NCBI GenBank assembly: GCA_035328405.1
Contig: DAOLIT010000022.1
Location: 1-64,000 of the forward strand
Origin: JAEUKA01 sp035328405
Lineage (GTDB): Bacteria > Myxococcota_A > Polyangia > Palsa-1104 > JAEUJZ01
Length of the DNA: 64,000 bases
Direction of reading: 5' to 3'
Shown here: piece by piece, positions 49,293-58,300 of the stretch
Layout: every line of letters begins with the position of its first letter
How positions within the stretch are numbered: position 1 is the stretch's first letter
Position numbers and translations under genes: made by a program
The notes under the pieces: generated by a model
The model's database searches: none
Told to the model about the DNA's origin: nothing
The model's input: the letters and a program-made list of their open reading frames with translations, nothing else

Positions 49293-50914
49293 CCGCATTT
49301 TGCCAAGGTCCTTTCGGGAGGCCCTTTTGTGGCAAAAAGGGGGCCGTCCTATTCGGGTTAGGGGTCGTGTTGTTGCTCTGTTTCCTATCCATGCCTTTGC
49401 GAGCACAGAGCGATTCCGATTTGGAGGCACTCGCTCAAAAAGCCGAGCGATTGTTGTCTCAAGAACAGAGTCAGCCGGCGTTGCGACCGGCGCGCATCGC
49501 AGCCTTTTCAGAAGTGGTTCGCGTGCTTGCGCAAAGACTTCCCAACATTCCCTCTCAAAGCGGAGAGTATCCAGTTGCTCTGTTTCGTATGGGTTTGTAT
49601 CTGTATCTTTCCGATCAGTCCGCCGATGCGCAGATCATCCTAACCGAATGTCAGCAGCACCCCGCATTGCACAGTCAAGATGCGACTTGGAACGGAAAAG
49701 CCATTTCACAACACTTGTCCAGTTTTTCCGGTGTCAGAATTACCGCGCGCAGCGATGTGACAGAGGCAGAGCTTGCGAAACATCTTCCGACTCCCGCTGG
49801 TGCGGCGTTTGTTTCTGTGCATGGTTCCAAAACCGGAATTCCAGTACCAGAGCGAATGGGACGCCCCGATGGTGATCGCACCGTCGATGCCCCGTTCACA
49901 CCATCCGAAAAACAGAATTTGCGGCAAAGGGGGATTCAAAGCAGAGACCCCCAACGTGCGATGATTCTTGGCAAAAAACTCTTGGAGCCGCTGGGACAGG
50001 TGGTTTTTGCGCGGAAGGAAAAAGTTGTCGTGTTGGGGATCGGTGAACAAAAGAATGCCGAGGGATTGGCTGACGCGCTGTCCAAAGAACAGGTGCGGTT
50101 GTGGCGGAATTTGTTGGGACGGAAAGACGCGCCTCCTCTTGTCATCGTGTATGCGAATCTTTCGCCAGAGGGTCGAGAAAGACAGGGGATTCTGCTTTCA
50201 CAGGCTGTACATGGGCGCGCCGCAGCAGGAAAAGAGGGGTACTACTCTGCGTACGATCGAAGTTTGGTGCTGCGGAAGGGAATCGTGGATGACGCAGGAA
50301 AACTCTATCTGGGAACTGCGGTACACGAGCTGGTGCATGCACTGCTCGATTGTGATTCGCCGGAAATTCCCTTGTGGCTAAACGAGGGTCTGGCATCTCT
50401 GTTCGAGGAGCAGAATGCCGACGGAAAACCGATCGACAACTACCGCTTGTATGAACTTCTGCTGGCACAGAAGACAAATGAAGGCGTGTCCGTGAAAACC
50501 CTTCTTGACGGACAAATTCCCCGAAGCATTGAGACACGGGATGCCATGTTTCGGTACACAGTTCTTTGGGTGTACACCCAAAAGGGGTTTCCCGGAGTTC
50601 AAGGATTGCTGAAGCGAGTTCGAGAACGAAAAGGAAACGATGTAGGAGCGTTGTGTGAAGTGATCGGGATTCCCAAAGTGGGGTTGGACAAAGCTTTTGC
50701 GGCGTTTCTGCAGACACGCGATGTGAAAGGGGTGGATGAGCGGTGGGAGCACATTCGTCCGACGGCGTTGGGAAGGCCCACTCCTCGTCCATCCTCGCCA
50801 AGTTCGCAGCAGGGAATGGGTGGAAATGGGGCCATCTTCCATCAGATACCACAAACGGGACAGGCCGGGTCTAGACCCAAAATGGATCCCGGTCAGACAG
50901 TCCAGTCTCCTTGA
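49289..50914 (+). CDS. Exported gluzincin-type metalloprotease-like protein
   Basis: A 541-residue protein with an N-terminal hydrophobic segment (AVLFGLGVVLLLCFLSM) and likely signal cleavage near LRAQS, so it is exported. After a helical N-terminal domain it has a zinc-protease motif at residues 346-350 (HELVH) with a downstream Glu in LNEGLASLFEE (E366), an HExxH-x15-E layout of the gluzincin type. The remaining sequence (YRLYELLLAQKTNEGVSVKTLL, MFRYTVLWVYTQKGFPG) resembles DUF1570-like peptidases. The C-terminus is Pro/Gly/Gln-rich. It overlaps the preceding membrane-protein gene (ATGA), and a perfect 8-bp hairpin follows 3 nt after the stop. Confidence 0.83.
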   Translation: MTAFCQGPFGRPFCGKKGAVLFGLGVVLLLCFLSMPLRAQSDSDLEALAQKAERLLSQEQSQPALRPARIAAFSEVVRVLAQRLPNIPSQSGEYPVALFRMGLYLYLSDQSADAQIILTECQQHPALHSQDATWNGKAISQHLSSFSGVRITARSDVTEAELAKHLPTPAGAAFVSVHGSKTGIPVPERMGRPDGDRTVDAPFTPSEKQNLRQRGIQSRDPQRAMILGKKLLEPLGQVVFARKEKVVVLGIGEQKNAEGLADALSKEQVRLWRNLLGRKDAPPLVIVYANLSPEGRERQGILLSQAVHGRAAAGKEGYYSAYDRSLVLRKGIVDDAGKLYLGTAVHELVHALLDCDSPEIPLWLNEGLASLFEEQNADGKPIDNYRLYELLLAQKTNEGVSVKTLLDGQIPRSIETRDAMFRYTVLWVYTQKGFPGVQGLLKRVRERKGNDVGALCEVIGIPKVGLDKAFAAFLQTRDVKGVDERWEHIRPTALGRPTPRPSSPSSQQGMGGNGAIFHQIPQTGQAGSRPKMDPGQTVQSP

Positions 50915-50917
50915 TCT

Positions 50918-50936
50918 AGGGTGAAGGTTTCACCCT
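50918..50936 (+). terminator. Hairpin after the protease gene
   Basis: AGGGTGAA (50918-50925) pairs perfectly with TTCACCCT (50929-50936) around GGT, 3 nt after the stop codon. A run of six T lies about 20 nt farther on, so it is a plausible but non-classical terminator. Confidence 0.5.
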
Positions 50937-51037
50937 GCGGCAAGGTTTGCATCTTTTTTCTGCACTCAACTGTCTCCAATCGTTTCCATAAAGACTTGCT
51001 GGGAACAGGGTCTTTTCCCGCAAGACGCGATCGTGGC

Positions 51038-51424
51038 ATGCTCGCGGCGATGCGTGAAAAGACGAGTGGAAAACGGTCGGTTTGGGCGAAGTGGAAGCGG
51101 CAAAGTACGCGCTTGTTGCTGGCCACGGGCGCGTTGGGAGTGCTTCTGGGCGACGGGGGAATTTCGAGTGATGAGCTGGCTTGCGAGCTGGCGGTGGAAC
51201 ACATGCTGTCGTGTTGCCCCGAGCTTTCTGCTGTGCCTCTGCGGTGCGTGCGATCGGGATGCGGGGGGACGATGGTGCCGGACCTTTCGGAAGACCGGGC
51301 GGCTTGTTTGCGGGACAGAAGCTGCTCGTTTTTGCGGGGGTTTGGCGTGTGCGATGTGGCGACGTGGCAAACTCCGGCGGATTGCGCCTCGCCGTGTGAA
51401 ATGAAGGTGCCCAAATGCGAATGA
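51038..51424 (+). CDS. Cys-rich secreted protein of unknown function
   Basis: About 128 residues. The N-terminus is basic (REKTSGKRSVWAKWKRQSTR) followed by a hydrophobic LLLATGALGVLLGD, so it is probably exported or anchored. The rest contains ten cysteines in pairs (ELACELAVEHMLSCCPEL, RCVRSGCGG, ACLRDRSCSFLRGFGVC, DCASPCEMKVPKC). The spacing resembles short cysteine-rich proteins that are common in Myxococcota, but I cannot name the family. Either ATG, 51038 or 51050, is possible; ribosome sites are poor. Its stop overlaps the next gene (ATGA at 51421), which suggests coexpression. Confidence 0.6.
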   Translation: MLAAMREKTSGKRSVWAKWKRQSTRLLLATGALGVLLGDGGISSDELACELAVEHMLSCCPELSAVPLRCVRSGCGGTMVPDLSEDRAACLRDRSCSFLRGFGVCDVATWQTPADCASPCEMKVPKCE

Positions 51425-52101
51425 CAGTGGGTGAGTGGGCAAAATCGACGGAGGGCAGGGCAGGGGGCTTTGGTAGGGCGGTCGGGCTGGGTGTGGTGGT
51501 GTGTGGTCTGATGGGGGGCGTGGTACACGCGCAGTCCAAAACGGAAGGAACAGGAACGGCGGCGACGCAAGGAGCGGTTTCTGGTCCGGGCGAACAGGAG
51601 GGTGGGAAGCTTGCGACGGTGGATGTTCCGCCAAGCCGGCGGCAAACCAAGTTGTATGGTCTGGTATCGGGTGGTTTCGTATATCGGTGGGCTTTGCGGG
51701 AACACCTGTTTGGGGGTGTATTGGAAGGGGAATTGGGGGCGCGAGATCATCGGATTGCAGGCGGCGCGCGGATTCGGGTAGAGGCAGGGAAAATGCTCGG
51801 GGGTTTGCCGTACCAAGTGGTGGCGGTGGGGCCAAGTCTGTGGTTGCCTCGTGTGGCGCAGCGGATTTGGTTCGGGATGGGAGTGGATACAGGGGTGCTG
51901 CTGCTGAACCGCAGAACAGAGCCGGGCACCGCGATGTGGACAGTGCTTTGGGGGGGCCGGGTGGAAATGGTTGCGGACCTTCTGAAAATTGGGGAACGGG
52001 GAGGTCTGTATTGCGGCACGGGCCTGACTGCGCAGGCACTGACGCAAGCCCCGTTTCCGTTGACTCTCTCGACAGGTTTCTGGGTTGGCTATCGTCCCTG
52101 A
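51415..52101 (+). CDS. Predicted outer-membrane beta-barrel-like protein
   Basis: A 228-residue exported protein with signal peptide (VGLGVVVCGLMGGVVHAQ). After a Gly/Thr/Glu-rich spacer, the C-terminal half alternates hydrophobic and polar residues (KLYGLVSGGFVYRW, RIRVEAGKMLGGLPYQ, AVGPSLWLPRVAQRIWFG, TVLWGGRVEMVADLLKI) and ends with a strand LTLSTGFWVGYRP. This is compatible with an outer-membrane barrel of eight or so strands, but no family signature is seen. It overlaps the preceding Cys-rich gene: the ATG at 51421 gives a four-base overlap and 51415 a ten-base one; I keep the longer form. Confidence 0.62.
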   Translation: MRMTVGEWAKSTEGRAGGFGRAVGLGVVVCGLMGGVVHAQSKTEGTGTAATQGAVSGPGEQEGGKLATVDVPPSRRQTKLYGLVSGGFVYRWALREHLFGGVLEGELGARDHRIAGGARIRVEAGKMLGGLPYQVVAVGPSLWLPRVAQRIWFGMGVDTGVLLLNRRTEPGTAMWTVLWGGRVEMVADLLKIGERGGLYCGTGLTAQALTQAPFPLTLSTGFWVGYRP

Positions 52102-52170
52102 CCGGGCACCTTGGACTCGGGGAACGCTTGCCGCTTGCAATGAAAACGACTGCCGTGGTACGGCGGCGGA

Positions 52171-52662
52171 ATGCGAGCGGTGTTGCAGCGGGTCAAATGT
52201 GCGAAAGTGCGTGAGCAAGGAACGGGCGAGGTGCTTGGTGAAATAGGGGTGGGTCTGTGTGTGCTGCTGGGAATCGGCCAGGGCGACGGACCCAAGGAAG
52301 TGGAGTTGCTCGCGGACAGGATCACGGGGATGCGGCTGTTCCCGGATGCGCCGGACAGCGTGCCGGAGGGGCGGAAACCGGGAAACATCAACCGGGCGCT
52401 GCGGGACGTGGGCGGGGCGCTTTTGGTGGTGAGTCAGTTCACGTTGCTGGCGGACACGAGCAAGGGGCGCAGGCCGTCGTTTGTGCGTGCGATGCCGCCG
52501 GAACAGGCGATTCCGCTGTACGAACAATTCATTGGGAAGTGTCGGGAGGTGGGTTTCATGGTTCAAACGGGGCGCTTTGGCGCGATGATGGACGTGGAAC
52601 TAATCAACGACGGTCCGGTGACGATTGTGCTCGATACAAACGAGCTGTGTCGGTCGTCATGA
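52171..52662 (+). CDS. dtd: D-aminoacyl-tRNA deacylase Dtd
   Basis: Dtd removes D-amino acids (and Gly from mischarged tRNA-Ala) from tRNAs. The 163-residue product has MRAVLQRVKCAKV, the SQFTL signature in LLVVSQFTLLADTSKGRRPSF, and the C-terminal cross-subunit Gly-cis-Pro motif NDGPVTIVLDT. It is a cytosolic dimer. Length is slightly above the usual 145-150 residues because of a short C-terminal extension (NELCRSS). The ribosome site is weak (GGCGG). Its stop overlaps the following FadL-like gene (ATGA). Confidence 0.95.
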   Translation: MRAVLQRVKCAKVREQGTGEVLGEIGVGLCVLLGIGQGDGPKEVELLADRITGMRLFPDAPDSVPEGRKPGNINRALRDVGGALLVVSQFTLLADTSKGRRPSFVRAMPPEQAIPLYEQFIGKCREVGFMVQTGRFGAMMDVELINDGPVTIVLDTNELCRSS

Positions 52663-53879
52663 GGGGGGCGTGTCTGGGAAGAGCAATTCTGGTTTTGGGA
52701 GGGCTGTGTTTTCCGAACATAGGGGTCGCTTCGTGGCCAGACATGGTGTCTTTGGGGCCTCGGTCGGCGGGGATGGCAGGGACGGGTTCTGCGTCGGCAG
52801 ACGATTGGGAAGCGACGTACCAAAATCCGGCAGGACTTGCAGACAGTCGGTCGGGGTTGGCGCTTGGGATTTCGTACGGAAACTTGCGGCTCAACCTGTT
52901 TCGGGCCCCATCTGAGCCGCGCAGTCTGTTCGGTGTGCAAATCGGGGCGAGCGTGCGTTTGCCACTGGGCAGTTTTCTGAAAGACCGCGTGGGAATCGGT
53001 TTGGGACTGCATTTGCCGACGAGCGTGGTGAATCAAGTGAGCGTGCCATATGCCGAAGTTCCCAAAGCGGCGCTGCTGGACGGGCGAACAGAGGTGGTGT
53101 CGGTGCTGGTGGGTTTGGGAATCAAACTGCCGCTTGGGATTCGTGTGGGGGGAGGTGTGCTTGCGCTGGCAGCTCTCGTCGGAGACATCATCATTCGACC
53201 GGACGGAACGGGGCGGATCACGTCGATTTCGGAAGAACAATTGACGGTGGATTACGCGCCGATTGTGGGGGCGAGGTGGGCTTCGAAAACGGAAACGTGG
53301 GCGGCGGGGTTGATGTTCCGAGGCGCGTCGCGGTCATCGTATCTTCTGCGGCTTCACACGGAACTTGGGGACGCGCTGCCGCTGGGTCTGCCAGTGATTT
53401 CGTTTGCAGGAATTGCGCAATACGATCCGCTCCAGCTTGCGGGGGAATCGTCGGTGCGGGTGACAGAGGGGCTGCGGCTTTCGGTCCAACTTGTGTACAA
53501 AAAGTGGAGCGATTTTCGGTATCCGATCGAAAAAGCGACGAAGGATTCTGTGGATGTGCCGTCGCCGAATTTTCACGACACGGTGGTGCCGCGCTTGGGG
53601 CTGGAACAGGTGTGGAAGGTCCGGGAAACGTGGGAGGTGGTCGCACGGGGTGGGTATTTCTTCGAGATGTCGCCAGCCTCGGGAGCGCCGAAAGACGAAA
53701 CGGTCAAAAATTTGGAGGATGCACATCGGCATGTGGTGTGCGCGGGGTTTGGAGTGCGGCTGCTTTCAAAAATGCCGCTGTCGGTGTCGGGGTTTTTCCA
53801 GGCGCACATGCTGCAACCGACGGAACGGTTGAGCGGCCTTTGGCTGGTCGGGGGCGCGACGCTGGGGGTGGGACTGTGA
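52659..53879 (+). CDS. FadL/OMPP1-like outer-membrane transport protein (copy 1)
   Basis: A 406-residue outer-membrane protein of the FadL/TodX family (OMPP1), which allows hydrophobic compounds to cross the outer membrane. The signal sequence ends near GVAS and is followed by the characteristic start of the mature protein, LGPRSAGMAGTGSASADDWEATYQNPAGLA. The rest is a series of amphipathic strands ending in LWLVGGATLGVGL. The start at 52659 overlaps dtd (ATGA). Its stop overlaps the second copy (GTGA), so dtd and the two transporters form one translational chain. Confidence 0.83.
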   Translation: MRGACLGRAILVLGGLCFPNIGVASWPDMVSLGPRSAGMAGTGSASADDWEATYQNPAGLADSRSGLALGISYGNLRLNLFRAPSEPRSLFGVQIGASVRLPLGSFLKDRVGIGLGLHLPTSVVNQVSVPYAEVPKAALLDGRTEVVSVLVGLGIKLPLGIRVGGGVLALAALVGDIIIRPDGTGRITSISEEQLTVDYAPIVGARWASKTETWAAGLMFRGASRSSYLLRLHTELGDALPLGLPVISFAGIAQYDPLQLAGESSVRVTEGLRLSVQLVYKKWSDFRYPIEKATKDSVDVPSPNFHDTVVPRLGLEQVWKVRETWEVVARGGYFFEMSPASGAPKDETVKNLEDAHRHVVCAGFGVRLLSKMPLSVSGFFQAHMLQPTERLSGLWLVGGATLGVGL

Positions 53880-55231
53880 GGCGGGGGTTTCGGGTTTTTG
53901 TGTGCGTTGCGGCGCTGGCGTTGATGTCGGCGCTGGCGTTGATGTCGGCGACGCAGGCGCGGGCCAACCCGCTGGATGCGTTTGGTTTTGGGGCGCGGGC
54001 GTCGGCGCTGGGGTCGGCGTATTCGGCGGTCGCACAGGACAGTGCGGCGAATTATTACAACCCGGCGGGACTGGCTCGGTCGGATGCTCTGCGGATAGAT
54101 TTGGGGTATCAGTTCGCGCGGCCTTATGTAGAGGTGTCGGGACAGCCGCAACCGCTTTTGGACACGCGGGGGTTGCAGGCGGGGGTGCTGTTGCCAGGGA
54201 CGCTTATGGGGGTGCGTTTTGCGTTCGGGGTGGGGCTGTTTTTGCCGGATCAACATGTGACGCGGATTCGGGTGCTGAGCGTAGACATGCCGAGGCTGCA
54301 CATGTACGACAACCGGACACAACGGTTGCACCTGTCGGCCAATGTGGCGGTTCAGGTCTATCGGGGGTTGTATGTGGGAGGGGGGCTGACGTTCATGTCG
54401 CGGTCGTCGGGGACGGTGTATTTGCGCGGACGAGTGGGCATTTCGGACCCGGAACGGAGCGAGCTTACGGCGTCGGTGGAACAGAACTTGTTTGCGATCC
54501 GATATCCGCAAGCGGGCCTTCTGTGGGAAGCAACGCGGAATCTGTCGTTTGCGCTGGTGTATCGGCACCGTTTTGCGCTGGATTTGGAGCAGGGGTTTCA
54601 AATTGATGCGCAGGTGGCGGACCCCGGACAGCGCCCGGTGGTGGAAAAAGGAACGCTGCGGGAAGTGGCTCGGGCGGCGGATTTGTTTCAGCCGTGGCAG
54701 GTGGTGGCGGGAGCGGCGGCGCGGTTTGGACGGTGGCAGGTGAGCTTTGACGCGACTTTTGCAAGGTGGAGCGAACAACCGGTGCCGGCGGCGGTGTTCA
54801 CGCTGGATTTGGACATCGGGAAACTGACGGATTTGGTGAAGCTTCCCAAATCAAAGGAGTACCCTCCGGTCGGTTTTCGGGACGTGCTGATTCCGGCGGT
54901 GGGGGTCGAGTGGAAGGCGTTGGAAGGGGCGGGGCCGCTCACGCTGCTGGTGCGGGCGGGCTATCGGTATGAGGGGTCTCCGGTTCCGTCCCAAGAAGGC
55001 GACACGAGTTTGGGAGACGCAGACAAACACATCGTGAGTTTCGGTTTGGGCGCGGACCTTTTGGGCTTCACGAAAGTGTTGCAAAAACCACTGTCGATCG
55101 ACGGATTTGTGGGGCTGACAAGTCTGGAAAAGCGCGTGTTTCGGAAAGCGGACCCGCGATCGGAAGTGGGGGACTTCACGGTGTCGGGTTTGGTCGTACA
55201 AACTGGGCTGTCGGCGCGTTTTGCGTTCTAG
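53876..55231 (+). CDS. FadL/OMPP1-like outer-membrane transport protein (copy 2)
   Basis: A 451-residue paralogue of the preceding gene: the mature N-terminus reads ANPLDAFGFGARASALGSAY followed by SAVAQDSAANYYNPAGLA, the FadL-type hatch motif. Strands continue to SGLVVQTGLSARFAF, whose terminal Phe is typical of outer-membrane barrels. The GTG at 53876 overlaps the previous stop (GTGA). The signal peptide contains a perfect 18-nt duplication (53912-53929 and 53930-53947, ALALMS twice), so its hydrophobic core could change length by slippage. Substrate is unknown. Confidence 0.83.
   Translation: MRRGFRVFVCVAALALMSALALMSATQARANPLDAFGFGARASALGSAYSAVAQDSAANYYNPAGLARSDALRIDLGYQFARPYVEVSGQPQPLLDTRGLQAGVLLPGTLMGVRFAFGVGLFLPDQHVTRIRVLSVDMPRLHMYDNRTQRLHLSANVAVQVYRGLYVGGGLTFMSRSSGTVYLRGRVGISDPERSELTASVEQNLFAIRYPQAGLLWEATRNLSFALVYRHRFALDLEQGFQIDAQVADPGQRPVVEKGTLREVARAADLFQPWQVVAGAAARFGRWQVSFDATFARWSEQPVPAAVFTLDLDIGKLTDLVKLPKSKEYPPVGFRDVLIPAVGVEWKALEGAGPLTLLVRAGYRYEGSPVPSQEGDTSLGDADKHIVSFGLGADLLGFTKVLQKPLSIDGFVGLTSLEKRVFRKADPRSEVGDFTVSGLVVQTGLSARFAF
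53912..53947 (+). repeat. 18-nt perfect duplication inside a signal peptide
   Basis: Two identical 18-nt units encode ALALMS twice in the signal peptide of the second FadL-like protein. Loss or gain of a unit keeps the frame. Confidence 0.9.
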
Positions 55232-55327
55232 AAAACGGCCCAACCTGTGATAAACCCGCACCCAGAACGACAGGTGGGATACCGCCTGACCGAAACGATC
55301 GCGCGTTGCGCAACTGAGGAGTTTTCG

Positions 55328-58300
55328 ATGTCAAAAAGAAGATGCTCAAACCGCTTGCACCTGCTGTTTTCGTTGTGGGTGCTGTTGGGTTTTTTGCCGC
55401 TGGCTCATGCTCAAAAGGCAGCTATTGTGACGGCGACACGCTCGTCGGAAAGTGCTTGGTGGCAGTCGGTCAAAGCCAGGATTTTGGCGACGGGGCTTTA
55501 TACGGCGGTGGATCAGGTGGATGCGGCGTTTCGCGATCCGACACTGGCGCAGCTTCAGGACTACAAACTGGTGGTGGTCGTGGCGAGCGATTACGGTTTG
55601 TCGAGTGGAGATGGGGTCGGGAATGCGCTCGGGGATTACATGGCGATGGTGCCGGGGGCGGCGGTGCTGGTGTTTCAGCCGAACACATGGCAGACGGGGT
55701 TATCGGGGGCACCGGCGATCGGGGGGAAGTTTTTGGCGAATTATGCGCTGACTTCTCAGTCGGGGTCGAACACGGCGAGTGCGACGAAACGCGGGACGGT
55801 GCTCGCGAACGATCCGCTGGTCGAGGGTGTGACGGAGTTTTCGTGCGGCTCGAATTGTGTGCGTGTGACGGGCACGTCGTTGCGTGCAGGAGCGACGGCG
55901 GTGGCGTATTGGGCGGATGGGACGTTGCTGGCGGTGCGGGGGAAAAAGCGGGTGGATTTGAACATGTTGCCGGCGGACGAGAGCGTGATCACTGGGTCGT
56001 GGGGCGGCACGGGCGCGGATTTGATCACGAACGCGATTCTGTATTTGTCGGCTCCCATGCTCCAAAGTCCGCGCAAACCGACGTTTCCGAGTGTGGGTCT
56101 GGGGGGTGCAACGGGTTACACGGCGATCACGTTTCGGAACATCTCGGATGCGGCGATCGACGTGACGGAGATTGGCATCGACGGGACGGGAAAGGCGCAG
56201 TTTGTCTACAAAAGCGATTACACGCCGAGCGTGGCGTCTCCGGTCACGTTGGCGATTGGGGCGACGCTGACGGTGCAAGTGGCGTTCAAGCCGCAAGTGC
56301 AGGGGACGCATCGGGCAAGTTTGTACCTGTCGCTGAATGGTTTGCCGAGGCTGGACACACCGCTTGAAGGGACGAGCAAAGGGAATCTGTGGATTTCGTT
56401 GTCACCGATTGATTTTGGCGGGATTGCCTCGGGGGGCACGGCTGGGCCGGTCACGGTGCGTTTGAAAAATGCGGGGACCAATCCGATTGATTTGGAAAAA
56501 CCGACGGTGGGAGACGCGACGCACTATCAATTGGTCACGTCAAGGCCGGACGCGAAAATCACGATGTTTTCGGGGGCGACGTACAGCTTCGATTTGAAGT
56601 TCACGCCGGGCGCGGACACGGGAGAGTTTTTGACGGATGTGACGGTGATTTCGACGGATGCGAGCAGTCCGCTGGTGATTCCGGTGCGAGGTCTTGCGGG
56701 GCCGCCGAAGGCGAAGCTGCCGTACTCGTCGGTGCTGATGCCGGACGTTCCGATGGGGAGCAAAGGGACGCCGATCACGATCAACGTCACAAACGAGGGT
56801 TTTTCGGACCTGAGCATTCCGTCGATTTCGACGGACTCGACGGATTTTGAGGTTCCGAACGCACCGACGGTGGCGAGTCCGCTCGTGGTTCCGGCGAAGG
56901 AAATGAAGACGTTTCAGATTGTGTTTTCTCCAACGAAAGCGGGTTTGCGAACAGGGAAACTGACGCTGACGAGCAATGAGCCGCCGGGTTCGCCTGGGTC
57001 GGACAAAACGATCGATTTGGCGGGAACCGCGACGCAGCCACAGTTCAAAGTGAATGCGACGGCGCTGGATTTTGGAGCGGTGCAAATTGGCACTCCGGTG
57101 GCGGCGAAAACGGTGGAACTGTCGAATGACGGGGATGGGGATTTGCTGGTGAAAGAGGTGGCGATTGCGGCGGGCGTGGGTGCGGATTCGTTCTCGGTTT
57201 CGACGCTGGAAGCGACGCCGTTTGTGTTGCGAGCGGGTTCAAAAGCGGTTGCGCAGGTCACGATCGGGCCAAAATCGGCGGGGACGCTTTCGGCGACGTT
57301 GCGGATCGCGACGGACCTTTTGACGGGCGGTGCAGCGACGGTGGCGCTCAAAGCAACGGTGAGCGGCGCGGTGGGGCAGCTTGACACGGCGAAACTCGAC
57401 TTTGGCGACTCGAAAGTGAAACAGGTGGTTCAGAAAACGCTGAAGCTGAACAACGTGGGCAATCAGGATTTGACGATTCTGAAAAGCGCGCTTTCTCCGA
57501 CGGTCACGGTGTTTTCGCTAACGGCACCTGCGGATGGTACGAAAATTCCGGCGGGTGGGAGCGCGACCTTCACTGTGGGATGTATTCCGGCGGTGGTGGG
57601 CTCGGCAACGGCTCGGCTGGACATTTCGACAGACGATCCAGCGACGGCGGGAGGCACGAAATTCTCGGTTCCGCTGTCTGTGAACGGCGTGGTGGCGAAT
57701 GTGACGTTGGACCCGGTGGCGCTCGACTTTACGACGCCGATTTACGTGGGCCAAAAGAGCGAGATGAAGTCGTTCAAGGTCACAAACACGGGTTCGGTCA
57801 CGGTAGACAACCTGGCGGTGAAACTGTCGGGCGACGGCGCGGCGGATTTCACGGTGGTGACGGGCTACAAAACGAAAATTCTGCCGGGAGAGCAAAGCGA
57901 AATCGGGTTGACGTTCGATCCGCGGACGGCAAAAGCGGAAATCAAAGCGGTGGCGATTGTGGATGCGGACGGGGTGCAGGTGCCGATGAATGTGGCGCTC
58001 AAGGGGTCAGCGATGTCGGCGATGTTGACGGTGACACCGACGACGCTCCGTTTCCGCAACGTGTATGTGGGTGAGCAATCGCAGCCGATGACGGTGTCGA
58101 TTGCGAACGAAGGAACGGGAGCGTTGGAGCTGGATGTGGTGCCTCCGGCGACTGACGAATGGACGGTGGATACGTCGGGCGCAAAACTGTCGCTCGGGCC
58201 GGGAGAATCGACGAAGTTTGCGGTGGTGTTCTCGCCGAAAACCATCGGCAACAAGTCGGAACTGTTGGACATTCGGATGAAGGGCTCGGTGGTCAGCCTG

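Noticed and set aside
50893..52566. 557-codon minus-strand frame across the Cys-rich, barrel and dtd genes
   Set aside because: Runs antisense through several supported genes including dtd; His/Arg/Pro-rich.
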